Shown here: positions 1-10,748 of the stretch, piece after piece
Layout: each line of letters begins with the position of its first letter
Numbering within the stretch: position 1 is the first letter of the stretch
Assembly: GCA_039707655.1 (NCBI GenBank)
Contig: CM077666.1
Coordinates: 305,252,166-305,316,165 of the forward strand
Direction: 5' to 3'
DNA from: Elymus sibiricus
Lineage: Eukaryota; Streptophyta; Magnoliopsida; Poales; Poaceae
Length of the DNA: 64,000 nucleotides
Translations under genes and position numbers: made by a program
The notes under the pieces: model-generated
Database searches by the model: none
The model's input: the letters and a program-made list of their open reading frames with translations, nothing else
What the model was told of the DNA's origin: nothing

Positions 1-1352
1 GGGCGCCAAGGGCTTGGTGTGTCCTCTTAGGGCACCCCCTCCCCTTTATATATAGGTGGAGGGGCGTGGGGAACAGCCCCTCCAAGCCCTAGGGCGCAGC
101 CAAGGGGAGAGGAGTTGGACTCCAAGTCCAATCCTATTCCTACTAGGACTCCCCTTTTTCCCCTTCCCTAGCCACATGGGCTTTTGAGGACTTGGTGCGC
201 CTAGCCCAATAAGGCCAGGGCACCTCCCCTCAGCCCATGCCAGCCCTTGGGACGTGGTGGACCCACTTGTGGACTTCCGGACCCCTCCGGAACCTTCTGG
301 AAGCTTCCCGGTACAATACCGAAAAAACTGCACCTTTTTCCGGAACCCAAAATATGACTTCCCATATATAAATATTTACCTCTCGACCATTCCGAGACTC
401 CTCGTGACGTCCAAGATCTCATCCGGGACTCCGAACAACATTCGGTTACCAATCATCAAATATCCCAATACTACTCTAGCGTCAACGAACGTTAAGCGTG
501 CGACCCTGCGGGTTCGGGAATCATGTAGTCATGACGGAGACACCTCTCCGGTCAATAACCAATAGCGGGACCTGGATGCCCATATTGATTCCTACATATT
601 CCATGAAGATCTTTTATCGGTTGAACCACGATGTCAAGGATTCGGTTAATCCCGTATGCAATTCCCTTTGTCCGGCGATATGTTACTTGCCCGAGATTCG
701 ATCGTCGGTATCTCCATACCTAGTTCAATCTCATTACCGGCAAGTCTCTTTACTCGTTCCGTAATACAAGATCCCGTGACTAACCCATTAGCCACATTGC
801 TTGCAAGCTCTTTACGATGTTGTATTACCGAGAGGGCCCAGAGATATCTCTCCGTCATACGGAGTGACAAATCCCAGTCTCGATTCGTGCCAACCCAACA
901 AACACCTTTGGAGATACCTATAGAGCACCTTTATGATCACCCAGTTACGAAGTGACGTTTGGATACACACAAAGTATTCCTCCGGTTTCAGGGAGTTGCA
1001 CGATCTCATGGTCTAAGGAACAGATACTTGACATGAAGAAAGCTGTAGCAAATAAACTAAACGATCTGGTGCTAAGCTTACGGTTGGGTCTTGTCCATCA
1101 CATCACTCTCCTAATGATGTGATCCCGTTATCAAATGACAACTCATGTCTATGGTTAGGAAACCTTAACCATCTTTGATCAACGAGCTAGTCTAGTAGAG
1201 GCTCACTAGGGACACGGTATTTGTTTATGTATCCACACATGTATTTAAGTTTCCGGTCAATACAATTCTAGCATGAATAATAAACATTTATCATGAACAA
1301 GGAAATATGATAATAACCATTTTATTATTGCCTCTAGGGCATATTTCCAACA
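1..1352 (-). mobile_element. Partial LTR of an Angela-type Ty1/copia retrotransposon
   Basis: The right end reads ...cctctagggcatatttccaaca, the reverse complement of the TGTTGGAAATATGCCC start of Angela/WIS-type LTRs. The body (for example the stretches near 1140-1260) matches the two complete Angela LTRs at 26460 and 33275. The left end is cut by the window. No polypurine tract follows at 1353, so this is either the 5' LTR of a minus-strand element lying to the left, or a solo LTR. It has inserted into gypsy element A, whose interior starts at 1353. Confidence 0.85.
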
Positions 1353-2610
1353 TCATATTCATCATATACTCTTTTCTTTTGTAGCATGGACATTTGGACT
1401 TGAATGGTTCAAAGCAATAGTCTATAGTTTGACATGAAGACATAAATACACAAGCATACTAACAAGCAACCATGTCTTTCAAAATATCAACGCTAAAGAA
1501 AGCTATCCCTAGCCCATTATGCTCAATCATTGATCCATTCATGAAACACACTCAATATTAGCTACACACAATGCACAAGTATGACAATAGTGCTCTGTAG
1601 TTGGTGCTTTGTAAGAGAAGATGGAGACTCAAAATAAAAATAAAAATTGCATAAAAGTAAATAGATAGGCCCTTCGCAGAGGGAAACACAGATTTGCAGA
1701 GGTGCCAGAGCTCAAGGTTTAAATTAGAGAGATAAAATTATTTTGAGAGGCATGCTTTTCCTGTCAACGAAAACGACCGAGAATTCCCAATATCTTCCAT
1801 GCTAGACACATTATAGGCGGTTCCCAAACAGAAAACAAAGTTTATTTTCTTTCCACCATTCTTTCACAATCCATGGCTAGCCGTATCCACGGGTGCCTTC
1901 CATACCAACACTTTCCAAGGAATTTATTATTATCATCATATTAATTATTATTTTCATTTCGGGACTAGGCATCCCTATTACCTGCCACTCTCTCGTGCAA
2001 TGACAAGTGAATAAACACTCATCGTGAGAATAACACACCTAGCATGGAAAATATTGGCCACCCCCTGCCGCTTCATGAGCGGTACGGGCACACAAAACGG
2101 AAAATTATTTTGAAAAATTAGAGTTGGCACATGCAAATTTACTTGGAACGGCATGGAAATACCGCATATAGGTAGGTATGGTGGACTCATTTGGCACAAC
2201 TTTGGGTTTAAGGAGTTGGATGCACAAGCAATATTCCCGCTTAGTACAAATGAAGGCTAGCAAATAGATTGAGAAGCGACCAACCAAAAAGCGAAAATGG
2301 TCATAAACATGCATTAAACATAACTAACACTGAATAATGCACCATAAGTAGGATATAATTTCATTGCATAACTATTGACTTTATGTGCATGCATAGGGAA
2401 TCACAAACCTTAACACCAATATTCTTACTAAATCACAATTACTCACTAACATGACTCACATATTATCATCTCCATATCACAAAACTATTGCAAGGAATCA
2501 AACTTATCATATCCAATGATCTTTCATGAAAGTTTTTATTATATCCCTCTTGAATATTCATCACTTTGGGACCAAATTCATATCTTGTGCAAATTACCAT
2601 TACTATTATC

Positions 2611-2806
2611 AACTCTCAAAAAGATATAAGTGAAGCATGAGAGTGCAAATATTTGTTCAAAATTTAATCTTATCAACTCTCAAAATAATATAAGTGAATC
2701 ATGAGAGTTCAAATATTTCTTCAAAATATAGCCACCGCCATGCTCAAAAAGATTTAAGTGAAGCACTAGAGCAACTGCCTAGCTCAAAAGATATAAGTGA
2801 AGCACA
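2611..2806 (-). repeat. Array of short stem-forming motifs around ATATAAGTGAAGCA
   Basis: At least four copies of a near-identical core (gatataagtgaagca and variants) are flanked by ctctcaaa on one side and gagag on the other, so each unit could form a small stem. The same core recurs in element B at about 18441-18665. Confidence 0.6.
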
Positions 2807-3000
2807 TAGAGTATTCTAACAAATCATGATAAACGTGTGGCTCTCACAAATAGGTGTGTCCAACAAAGATGATTGTGACAAAGTAAAAATCAAACAAAGC
2901 AAAGACTCATATAATACATGACGCTCCAATCAAAACTCATGATATGTGACGAATAAAAATATAGCTCCAAGTAAAATTACCGATAGTTGGTAGAAGAAAG

Positions 3001-3090
3001 AGGGGATGCCTTCCGGGGCATCCCCAAGCTTAGTTGCTTGAGTCTTCCTTGAATATTACCTTGGGGTGCCTTGGGAATCCCCAAGCTTAG
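3001..3090 (-). repeat. Twin inverted-repeat motif (GGGGATGCC hairpins)
   Basis: Two adjacent short inverted repeats (ggggatgcc..ggcatcccc, then ttggggtgcc..aatccccaa) are followed each time by aagctta. The same pair with the same spacing is at 18807-18892 in element B. Confidence 0.6.
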
Positions 3091-3291
3091 GCTCTTGCCA
3101 CTCCTTATTCCTTCATCCATCGTGATCTCACCCAAAACTTGAAAACTTCAATCACACAAAACTCAACAAAACCTTCGTGAGATCCGTTAGTATAACAAAC
3201 AAATCTTTAACTTTAAGTACTGTAGTAAATTGATTCATATTTAATATTGGCATAATGCTACTTTACTCCAACTTCTCCATGACTCATACCT

Positions 3292-3318
3292 CCCCCCCCC
3301 CCCCCCCCCCCCCCCCCC
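3292..3318. repeat. Poly(C) run of about 27 bases
   Basis: An uninterrupted C tract starts after 'catacct'. Its length is likely to be unstable or mis-sequenced. Confidence 0.9.
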
Positions 3319-3758
3319 GATACGATCCATAGATTCATCAAAATAAGCAAACTATGCAACAAAAACAGAATCTGTCTAAAACAAAACAGTCTGTAAAGAT
3401 CTATTTAAAAGCTATAATTCTGTAACTCTAAAAATTCTGAAAAATTAGGAAAACGTGGGAAATTCATATACCAATACTGTGTAAAAATTTCGGATTTTTC
3501 TGACGCTCCAGTACAGAATTAAAATTGCAGCATTGGACACAAAACTTTCTGTTTTCCAAACAGCATCAATTATACTATCTTCCAAATCATCCCAAAGGCT
3601 TTACTTGGCACAAACACTAATTAAAACATAAAAACACAATCATAACAGTATCATAATTGTGCAAACACTCAAAAACAGAAGTAAAAAGTTTATTGGGTTG
3701 TCTCCCAACAAGCTCTTTCTTTATAGCCATTAAGATAGGCTCGAGATTTCAATGATGC

Positions 3759-4616
3759 TCACATGAAAAACAAGAATTGAAGCACAAAGTGAGAATCATG
3801 TAGCATGTGAAAAACACATTTAAGTCTAACATACTTCGTATGCATAGGCATTTTATAAGCAAACAAATTATCAAGACAAGAAATATCTAGCATATGCAAG
3901 GAAGAAGAATAAAACATTGACAATCTCAACACAACGAGAGGTAATTTAGTAACAAGAAAATTTCTATAACCATATTTTCCTCTCTCATAATAATTACATG
4001 TAGGATCATAATCAAATTCAATAATACAACTATCACAAAACATATTCTCTACATGATCCACATGCATAAAAGTTTTATAATCTTCCAAAATAGTGGGATT
4101 AACGTCAACTAAAGTCATGACCTCTCCAAACCCACATTTATCAAAAATTTCATAAGATTGAACACTCTCCGAATATGTGGGATTCTTTTTACCTAAAGTT
4201 GACACTCTTCCAAACCCACTTTCAATATTATTGCAATCATTATTATCGATAACATATTCATCATGAGGCTTAAATAAATTTTCAAGATCATAAGAAGTAT
4301 TATCACCCCAATCGTGATCATTGCAATAAGTAGTGGACATAAAAAAATTGTCATCCCCAAGCTTGTAGTTTTGCATATCATTAGCACAACTGGCATTAAT
4401 AGAATTTATAATAACATCATTGCAATCATGCTTTTCAATCAAGGAGCTACCATGAATCACTTTATAAATTTCCTCTTCTAACACTTCATCACAATTTTCA
4501 GATTCGTGATTTTCAAGCAAAACTTCATAGAGATAATCAAGTGCACTCAACTCACTAGCAATTGGTTCGTCATAATTGGATCTTTCAAAAAGATTAGCAA
4601 GTGGATGAGGATCCAT
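3759..4616 (-). CDS. Unknown 285-aa ORF of the non-autonomous gypsy element A
   Basis: This is the only long ORF in the element. It starts about 200 bp inside the primer-binding site, where an autonomous relative would begin gag. I do not recognise a catalytic domain. The protein is acidic and rich in Asp, Asn, Cys and Tyr (several NDCN/DYDP-like patches), begins MDPHPLANLFERS and has no gag zinc knuckle. Near its C-terminus is the word PTCNYYERG, followed about 45 residues later by YKMPMHTKYVRL. Element B's ORF (19689-20246) has the same pair of words (PTCNYYERG, then YDMPIHRKRVRL), so the C-terminal part is a conserved retroelement-borne domain of unknown role. Conservation across two diverged elements suggests past selection, but expression and function are unproven. 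No frameshift is evident. Confidence 0.6.
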   Translation of the reverse strand: MDPHPLANLFERSNYDEPIASELSALDYLYEVLLENHESENCDEVLEEEIYKVIHGSSLIEKHDCNDVIINSINASCANDMQNYKLGDDNFFMSTTYCNDHDWGDNTSYDLENLFKPHDEYVIDNNDCNNIESGFGRVSTLGKKNPTYSESVQSYEIFDKCGFGEVMTLVDVNPTILEDYKTFMHVDHVENMFCDSCIIEFDYDPTCNYYERGKYGYRNFLVTKLPLVVLRLSMFYSSSLHMLDISCLDNLFAYKMPMHTKYVRLKCVFHMLHDSHFVLQFLFFM

Positions 4617-4818
4617 AACAATATATTTTTGCTTTCACCTTCTATTTTTGTGTGTTGTCATGAAGGCAATAAAAGCAAGCAAGCAAACAAAAATATTTTT
4701 GTGTTTTTGTGAAAAAAATTAGAAGTGGGGGAGATGAAAACGAGAGGCAAAGGCAAATAAAATAAATGCAAGGAGATGAAAGTTTATGCGTAGGTACTTG
4801 ATAGATGTTGATGATGTC

Positions 4819-4836
4819 TCCCCGGCAACGGCGCCA
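4819..4836 (-). other. Primer-binding site (tRNA-Asp type) of gypsy element A
   Basis: On the minus strand this reads TGGCGCCGTTGCCGGGGA, the 18-base primer site typical of Athila-clade Ty3/gypsy elements. It lies 11 bp inside the LTR boundary at 4848. It fixes the LTR as the 5' LTR and the element as minus strand. Confidence 0.85.
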
Positions 4837-4847
4837 GAAATTCTTCC

Positions 4848-6410
4848 TGCTACTTGTGAGCTGCGTTGGGATTTCCCCGAAGCGGAGGGGATGATGCAGT
4901 ACAGTAGAGATAAGTATTTCCCTCAGTTATGAAACCAAGGTTATCAATCCAGTAGGAGAATCACGCAACAACTCGTTAGCAGCACCTGCACACAAAACAA
5001 CAAATCCTCGCACCCAACGCGAACAAGGGGTTGCCAATCCCTTGGCGGTTAATTGCAAGATTAAATTGTATGGTGATAGATAGATAGATCGAACAAAAAT
5101 ACATAATAAAATAAATAAAGTAAAATTGCAGCAAGGTATTTTTGGGATTTTCAATATATGATAAAAGTAGACCCGGGGGCCATAGTTTTCACTAGAGGCT
5201 TCTCTCTTGAAAATAGCATACGGTGGGTAAACAAATTACTGTTGGGCAATTGATAGAAAAGCAAATAATCATGACGATATCCAAGGCAATGATCATGTAT
5301 ATAGGCATCACGTCCGAGACAAGTAGACCGAAACGATTCTGCATCTACTACTATTACTCCACACATCGACCGCTATCCAGCATGCATCTAGAGTATTAAG
5401 TTCATAAAGAACGGAGTAACGCCTTAAGCAAGATGACATGATGTAGACAAAGTAAACTCACGCATGAATAAACCCCATCTTTTTACCCTTAATAGCAACG
5501 ATACATACGTGTTATGTCCCTTTCTGTCACTGGGATTGAGCACCACAAGATTGAACCCATTACAAAGCACCTCTCCCATTGCAAGATAAATCAATCTAGT
5601 TGGCCAAACCAAATCAATAGATCGGAGAGAAATACGAAGCTATAACAATCATGCATAAAAGAGTTAGAGAAAACTCAAATAATATTTATGGATAATCTGA
5701 TCATAAACTCACAATTCATCGGATCCCAACAAACACACCACAAAAAGTGATTACATCGGATAGAACTCCAAGAACATCGAGGAGAACATTGTATTGAAGA
5801 TCAAAAAGAGAGAAGAAGCCATCTAGCTACTAACTATGAACCCGAAGGTCTGTGGTAAACTACTCACGCATCATCGGAAGGGCAGCAAGGTTGATGTAGA
5901 GCCCCTCCGTGATCGAATCCCCCTCCGGCAGAGTGCCGGAAAAGGCCTCCAGATGGGATCTCTCGAGAACAGAAACTTGCAGCGGTGGAAAAAGTATTTC
6001 ATGGACTCTCCTGTTGGTTTCCCGATTTTAGAGTATTTATAGAGGTGGAATTAGGTCAAATGGAGCAGAGGTGGGCCCACGAGGCACCAGGGCGCACCCC
6101 CCCCCTGGGGCGCGCCCTGGTGGCTCGTGGCCACCTCCTCTGTCTTCTGGCCCTCTCCCGAAGCTTCTAGTGTCTCTTATGTCCAGAAAAAAATCTCCAC
6201 AAAGTTTCGTGGCATTTGAACTTCGTTTGGTACTGATATTCTGAAAAACCAAAAACAGGCAAAAACCAGCAACTGGCACTGGGCACTAAGTTAATAGGTT
6301 AGTCCCAAAAAATGATATATAATTGTTTGTAAGTGTATATAAAACATCCAAGATTGATACTATAATAGCATGGAACAATCAAAAATTATAGATACGTTGG
6401 AGACATATCA
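4848..6410 (-). mobile_element. 5' LTR of Ty3/gypsy element A (1563 bp)
   Basis: The LTR is bounded by TG/CA: TGATATGTCTCC at the right (6410) and ..ACAAGTAGCA at the left (4848) on the minus strand. It is closely similar along its length to the solo LTR at 23940-25501 and to the plus-strand LTR at 61418-62975, with shared landmarks such as the 'gacccgggggccatag' and 'catcggaagggcagcaagg' blocks. Short ORFs inside it are chance frames. I assign it to the Athila clade from the primer site. A family name such as Sabrina or WHAM is possible but not verified. Confidence 0.85.
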
Positions 6411-6661
6411 CGCAGCCGCAACAACTCCCATCTCTCTCTCCCCTACCCCTCGTCCCTTCGCAAGGCGTGCACATGTAGAGAGAGAAACACATGCAAACTT
6501 GTGAAGAGAGAGACGCATGCAGTACATGCGTGAGAATTCCGGCGTGTGGCTGGCTCAGCCAACCGTATGCATGCACCCCAGCCTCTCTCGGTAGTACACC
6601 AGGGGCAAAAACCGTACAATTTTGAACGAAGCAATCTCTCCTTGGTCCGGGTTGCACGTTA
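6411..6661. other. Short intergenic spacer between two transposons
   Basis: No gene or repeat structure is recognised here. It contains GA-rich and ACATGC-rich stretches and ends in the TTA target-site copy (6659-6661) of the Harbinger element. Confidence 0.5.
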
Positions 6662-9129
6662 GGGCAACTCCCATGCGCCTACACATTTGGTCCGCGCGTG
6701 TCCGTTTGGGTCAAAACGGACAAAAATCGCAGCCCAATGCGCCGCCGCAAACGGGCGAGTGTCCGTTTTTCGTATCCCCGCGATCCATTTCTGGTCCAAA
6801 TTTGGACCGGGTTTGCGTCGGTGCGGGCACGGCACAGACGCGCGCGTCGCCCGCCCTTGTCCTCTCCCTGGACCGCCCGTCGGTGGAACACCCACCCCCA
6901 TTTACCCCCTTTCCCCAAAACCCTCCCGTCCTCCCGCCCCTCCCCGCCCGCTCGCCATCGTCGCCATCCCGGACGCCACGATCAACGGTGTGGCCGCCCG
7001 CTCGGCACGCCCAAAGAAGAAGCCCAAGAAGGTGCGCACGCCGGAGGAGACGGTGAAGAGGGCTGGCCGGAGGGACAAAGCGGTGGAGAAAAAAATCCGC
7101 CACCGCCATCGCAGTCCTAGCCACCATCACGCAACAACAGGCCACCGTTGCGGAGAACGAGGCCCTCGTCACCAAGGTCACACAGCAGGCCCTCATCATG
7201 CTAGGGTTCCCTCGTGGCAAGCCAGCCATTCTTTCCGCCGCCACCATGGCCGCGGTGAGCACGGGCTCGTCGGCTGCCCGCCCGCCACGGCCGAAGTCAC
7301 CACGCACCTCCACAATGCTGCAGACGCACGGCTTCCCTCCCCAGCACGGCGCCCGTTTCTCCACCTCACCTACGGATTGCTCGCCGGAAGCGAGTGTGAT
7401 CGTGCTGGACCCTCGTGCCCGTGGCCATCGACCTCAACGCCACCCCTGTGGCCGGCCAGTTGTCCACCGGGACGCAAAGGGAGCGGCCGTGGAGATCCCT
7501 ACGGGCAACCTTCTCGACGCCCGCAACTTGTTCGACGATATGCCGGCCCCAATGCCCGCGCATGAAGACCCGACCTACTATAACGACATGTCGAACATCA
7601 TTTTCGAGGGTGGTCAAGATTACGATGCCGATGAAACCCAAAGCCAAGACGGCCACGACCACTTCACCCAAGGCCAAGGAGACATGGACGGCCATGACAG
7701 CCAAGAAGACATGGATGGCCAAGAGGAAGAAGACACCTGCATCCAAGAGGAAGAAGATGATGTGGACATCGAGGGGAGCCATTGTTTCAAGATGAGATCG
7801 CTCAATAAGCCAATGCACAAACGAGGCGCAAAAGCATTTAGACGGGAGCATACACCAAGAATGAGGACAAGTTGATTTGCGAGGGTTGGAAGGAGATTGG
7901 ACAAGACCCCAAGCTCGGCGCCAAGCAAAAAGGATCAACGTTTTGGGCGAGGGTCCATGCGTACTTCCATGAGCGCAGGAAGTTCCCGCCCTATAGAGCA
8001 ACCGTGGCGATGTGTCAGTCTCAAAGAGGTGGGGGTTCATCCAACAAGAGTGCAACAAGTTTTGTGCGACCCTTGAGAGCATCGAAGGTCGTGAGTGGGC
8101 TAGGCATCAAAGACATGGTACTCCATTCCTTCCCCTTGTTCATATGTATGTACATGGTACTCCACTACAAGTTTGCATATGAATGCACATTGTTGCCTTT
8201 ATTTTGATTTGTAGGCATTCCAAGCTTTGAAGCCTTCAAGGCCAACATGGGGACAAGCCATTCACCCTCACCCATTGTTGGACGATCATTTGTGATTGCC
8301 CTAAGTTTAGGGAGCATATGCCGCCCTAAAGAAGAATGGAGGGCCGACGGCGGTCGTTGAGCATGGTGAAGGTGAGAAGCGGACGAGGGAGAAGACCAAG
8401 TCCAAGGTGGACGACAAGCGTGATGCGGCGACATTCGCCTTGCAAGAAACTTTGAAGGGGTTCATGACCCAAAAGGAAGTGAGGGAGGAGAGGAAGCGGC
8501 AAGAGAAGGAAGATCAAATGAAGGCCTACATCGAGATACAAAATAAGAAGCTCGAGATCGAGGAGAACGTCCAAAACAAGAAGCTCGAGATTGAGGCGAG
8601 CTTTGCAAAGACAAAAGCAAACGAGGTGAAGCTCGCGCTCATGGCGAAGGAAGTGGAGATCATGACGGTTGACTTGAGCAAGGTGTCCCCAAGGAGAAGG
8701 GTTTGGTTCGAGAAGAGGCAAAAGGAGTTGCTCGAGCAAGATGGGTGAACTATGTCGAGAGCGCGATCATTTTGTATGCCGGCAAGAACTACGGTCGAGA
8801 TGCATGAACGGTGGCCTTTTTTGTGTGCTCGCAAGTATGTCGGCCGATTGCAAGTGTGCTGGCATGAATTATGGTGATTTTTTGTAGGCTGGCTTGTATG
8901 TCGGCCGCTGGCACGTATGCCGGCATGAACTATGGCCGCTGACCCTGAATTCGTGAAAATATATGTTTGTTGAAAAAAAAATCGACCGGGCGGACCAAAT
9001 GGGTCGGCCAGTTGGGCTCTCTGGCCAGACTTGGGCGGACACGGGCGGACGGCGCGCCTCCAGCCAACCCAAACAGACAAAAAGTGGATCAAATCCGCGT
9101 CCGTTTGGGTCGGCACGTTAGAGTTGGCC
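6662..9129 (+). mobile_element. PIF/Harbinger DNA transposon with only an ORF1 remnant
   Basis: The termini are GGGCAACTC at 6662 and, inverted, GGCCAACTC at 9129 (8 of 9 bases match), flanked by the 3-bp duplication TTA (6659-6661 and 9130-9132) expected for PIF/Harbinger. Subterminal blocks of TCCGTTTGGGTC also occur inverted at both ends. The interior encodes a broken Myb/SANT-type ORF1 (see 7198-8748). I find no DDE transposase, so the copy is non-autonomous. The 5' third is GC-rich and gives many meaningless overlapping frames. Confidence 0.75.
7198..8748 (+). pseudogene. Degenerate Harbinger ORF1 (Myb/SANT-like DNA-binding protein)
   Basis: Pieces of the grass Harbinger ORF1 family are readable in order but in different frames. 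An N-terminal acidic part (7510-7780) has NLFDDMP, IFEGG and DETQSQDG. A SANT-like part (7872-7990) has LICEGWKEIGQDP followed by WARVHAYFHERRKFPPY. A block after a probable intron (8108-8214, gtactcc to tttgtag) has KPFTLTHCW and CPKFREHMP in another frame. A long coiled-coil C-terminus (8407-8748) is charged and ends in the family-typical VSPRRRVWFEKRQKELLEQ. In-frame stops lie near 7800-7850, and frameshifts occur near 7786 and 8220-8340. The family ORF1 normally binds transposon ends alongside the DDE transposase. This copy cannot make the full protein. Confidence 0.75.
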
Positions 9130-9132
9130 TTA

Positions 9133-9473
9133 GACCCAAACAAAAAAGACCGGAGGGAGTATGTAGTTGTAATGGACAAAAATAAGTGCTGACCGGTCAC
9201 TGTACGCTGACGCGCCTTGATACGTCCGTGGACGTTTTGGATCAGATTTTTTATCTCTGGCTGTAGATGCTCTAACGCGGACATTTGTCCAGGAGACTGT
9301 ACAGTGTACATGATGCCATTCCAAGAACTCCAACGGTGATCATTCTCACACAAACAGTTCTTCAGAGACCAACGTGCAGTTGGTTACGAACATAGATAGT
9401 AGAGCACATTTCTGACGCTCTCAAATTTTCTTAGTGAGATGAACACTAACTTTTATTCATTCATACAAATTAA
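9133..9473. other. Intergenic spacer, no gene seen
   Basis: It contains ..ccggagggagta near 9151, which looks like the terminal stub of a Stowaway-type MITE. Otherwise nothing is recognised. Confidence 0.5.
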
Positions 9474-9492
9474 ATGTCAGATTTTTTTAGCA

Positions 9493-10586
9493 AGACAAAT
9501 CAAACGTCTGAGATGATAAATTATGTTGCTGTGAAGACGACAATTTTCTTTAGCAAACATGACAATCTTTATCATGTTCAGTTTTTCGCTCGGAATTACT
9601 ATTTGCATGCTAAAGTAAAGTGCCATCTCCATGACAATATAATTTGTTAGAAAAAATATTTGATTTGTTGTGCTTAAAAATCTTAAGAGAAGAGGTATGA
9701 AGCTGGAGCGCTCTAGCTGTTTTTTCTGCGATAGAACGGAGGAGGACGGAGCACATCTATTCATAAAATGCAAGAAGGTCAAGGAAGGATGGCGAGCGCT
9801 GGGCCTTGAGCAGGAACGCATGCAGCTTGAGGGGATCAGGGGAGTGCATGCAATGTTAGATAAATTATGGGAGCTAGAAGAAAGGAAAAGGGTGCTTATA
9901 GTAACCTTCTGGTGGCATTGGTGGAACAACAGGAACAAAATTCGAGAAGGGGAGCTGCCAATTGCTGTGCTAGAATTAGTTCGGCGGGCTAGTTGCGATG
10001 CACTGGAGTATGGGCAGGTCTACGCACCGCCAGGGAATGCGAACCCGGTTATGTGGCAGGCGCCTACGAATGATGAGATCAAAATCAACTTGGACGGGTC
10101 CTTCACACCTGGTAGCAGTATTGGAGGTTGGGGCGTCGTGGCCCGAGACGCTGAGGGGCAGCTTATTGTTGCTCGTGCTGGCCGGCAGGATCACACCCAG
10201 GACGCCTTTGCTGCGGAGGTCAACGCGATGGCGGCAGCGGTTGCGACAGCAGCTGACATTGGTGCTATCAGAGTTGTATTTGAGACAGACTCACAACTGC
10301 TTGTTGATGCGTTGGATATCTGGAAGGCGGACTCCTCACCCTTTGCTGCAGTAATTGAGGATATAAAACTCCAACTCAAGATGTGGTTCTCCAAGTTTAC
10401 TGTATGTGCTTGCCGCCGAGGTGCAAACTCTGTAGCACATGAACTGCTCAAATAGGCCGTATGTGTTTACGAGATGATTGTATGGAGTGGAACACCGTTG
10501 TACCGCCCACCGTGGCTGCTTGTGTGTTGGGTGATATGCCCAAACACCGTTAATCTATAAAGTTTTGCTTTGCCTTAAAAAAAAAA
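9493..10586 (+). mobile_element. 5'-truncated non-LTR retroelement with poly(A) end
   Basis: The RNase H-like ORF (9670-10455) is followed by a short 3' UTR and an A10 tract at 10577-10586. The sequence just after the tail (10591-10607, ATGTTAGATTTTTAGCA) resembles 9474-9492 (ATGTCAGATTTTTTTAGCA). This fits an imperfect target-site duplication of a 5'-truncated insertion. The upstream limit rests on that repeat and is less certain than the 3' end. Confidence 0.55.
9670..10455 (+). CDS. RNase H-like C-terminal part of a LINE-type reverse transcriptase
   Basis: This is a 261-aa open frame. Residues about 17-42 form a zf-RVT-like zinc motif (CFFC, then H and C before KVKEGW), which in plant LINEs lies just after the reverse transcriptase. 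Residues about 128-255 form an RVT_3/RNase H fold with the expected acidic residues: D in INLDGSF, E in AAEVNAM, D in ETDSQLLVDAL, and the closing CRRGANSVAHELLK. RNase H cleaves the RNA of RNA:DNA hybrids. No upstream reverse transcriptase is present, so this is either a 5'-truncated LINE or a captured RNase H gene. The poly(A) end and flanking repeats favour the former. The first ATG may not be the original start. The GH18 gene begins 294 bp downstream on the same strand but looks unrelated. Confidence 0.65.
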   Translation: MLKNLKRRGMKLERSSCFFCDRTEEDGAHLFIKCKKVKEGWRALGLEQERMQLEGIRGVHAMLDKLWELEERKRVLIVTFWWHWWNNRNKIREGELPIAVLELVRRASCDALEYGQVYAPPGNANPVMWQAPTNDEIKINLDGSFTPGSSIGGWGVVARDAEGQLIVARAGRQDHTQDAFAAEVNAMAAAVATAADIGAIRVVFETDSQLLVDALDIWKADSSPFAAVIEDIKLQLKMWFSKFTVCACRRGANSVAHELLK

Positions 10587-10748
10587 TCTGATGTTAGATT
10601 TTTAGCATTTTTTATTAATTAATGGTAAATTTGCTTCAGGTAAGAAGTTACAAGAACCAGAAGCAAACACTGGCATAACAACACCAGCAAGATTCCCCTT
10701 CTCCGGTGACACAAAAACAATGCTCACTCTCCGGCCACCTCCCCAGCA

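Larger units (their letters stand above)
1353..4847 (-). mobile_element. Internal region of non-autonomous Ty3/gypsy element A (Athila-type)
   Basis: This is AT-rich sequence between the LTR at 4848-6410 and the Angela LTR at 1-1352. It carries a primer-binding site next to the LTR, one unknown ORF (3759-4616), and non-coding stretches that recur in element B at 16624-21152: an array of ATATAAGTGAAGCA motifs (2611-2806) and twin hairpins with the word GGGGATGCC (3001-3090). No gag, protease, reverse transcriptase or integrase motif is present. The element therefore looks non-autonomous. Its 3' LTR is not in the window. Confidence 0.75.

Noticed and set aside
3292..3318. Poly(C) run, and the G runs at 13091 and 52982, as functional G-quadruplex sites
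   Set aside because: They are plain homopolymers whose length is unreliable in sequencing, and there is no spaced G-tract pattern or neighbouring gene to support a role.
5151..6279. Several 60-80-aa frames within the gypsy LTRs (also at 15906, 21949, 24019, 62260)
   Set aside because: They recur only because the LTRs recur, and their frames are broken differently in each copy.
6622..7565. Frames of 140-292 codons on both strands
   Set aside because: Arg/Pro-rich shadow frames of the GC-rich 5' part of a Harbinger element. Several overlap in all frames and none continues the ORF1 homology.
7366..8082. 238-aa minus-strand frame
   Set aside because: Antisense to the Harbinger ORF1 relic. No domain, and its extent is explained by codon bias of the sense strand.
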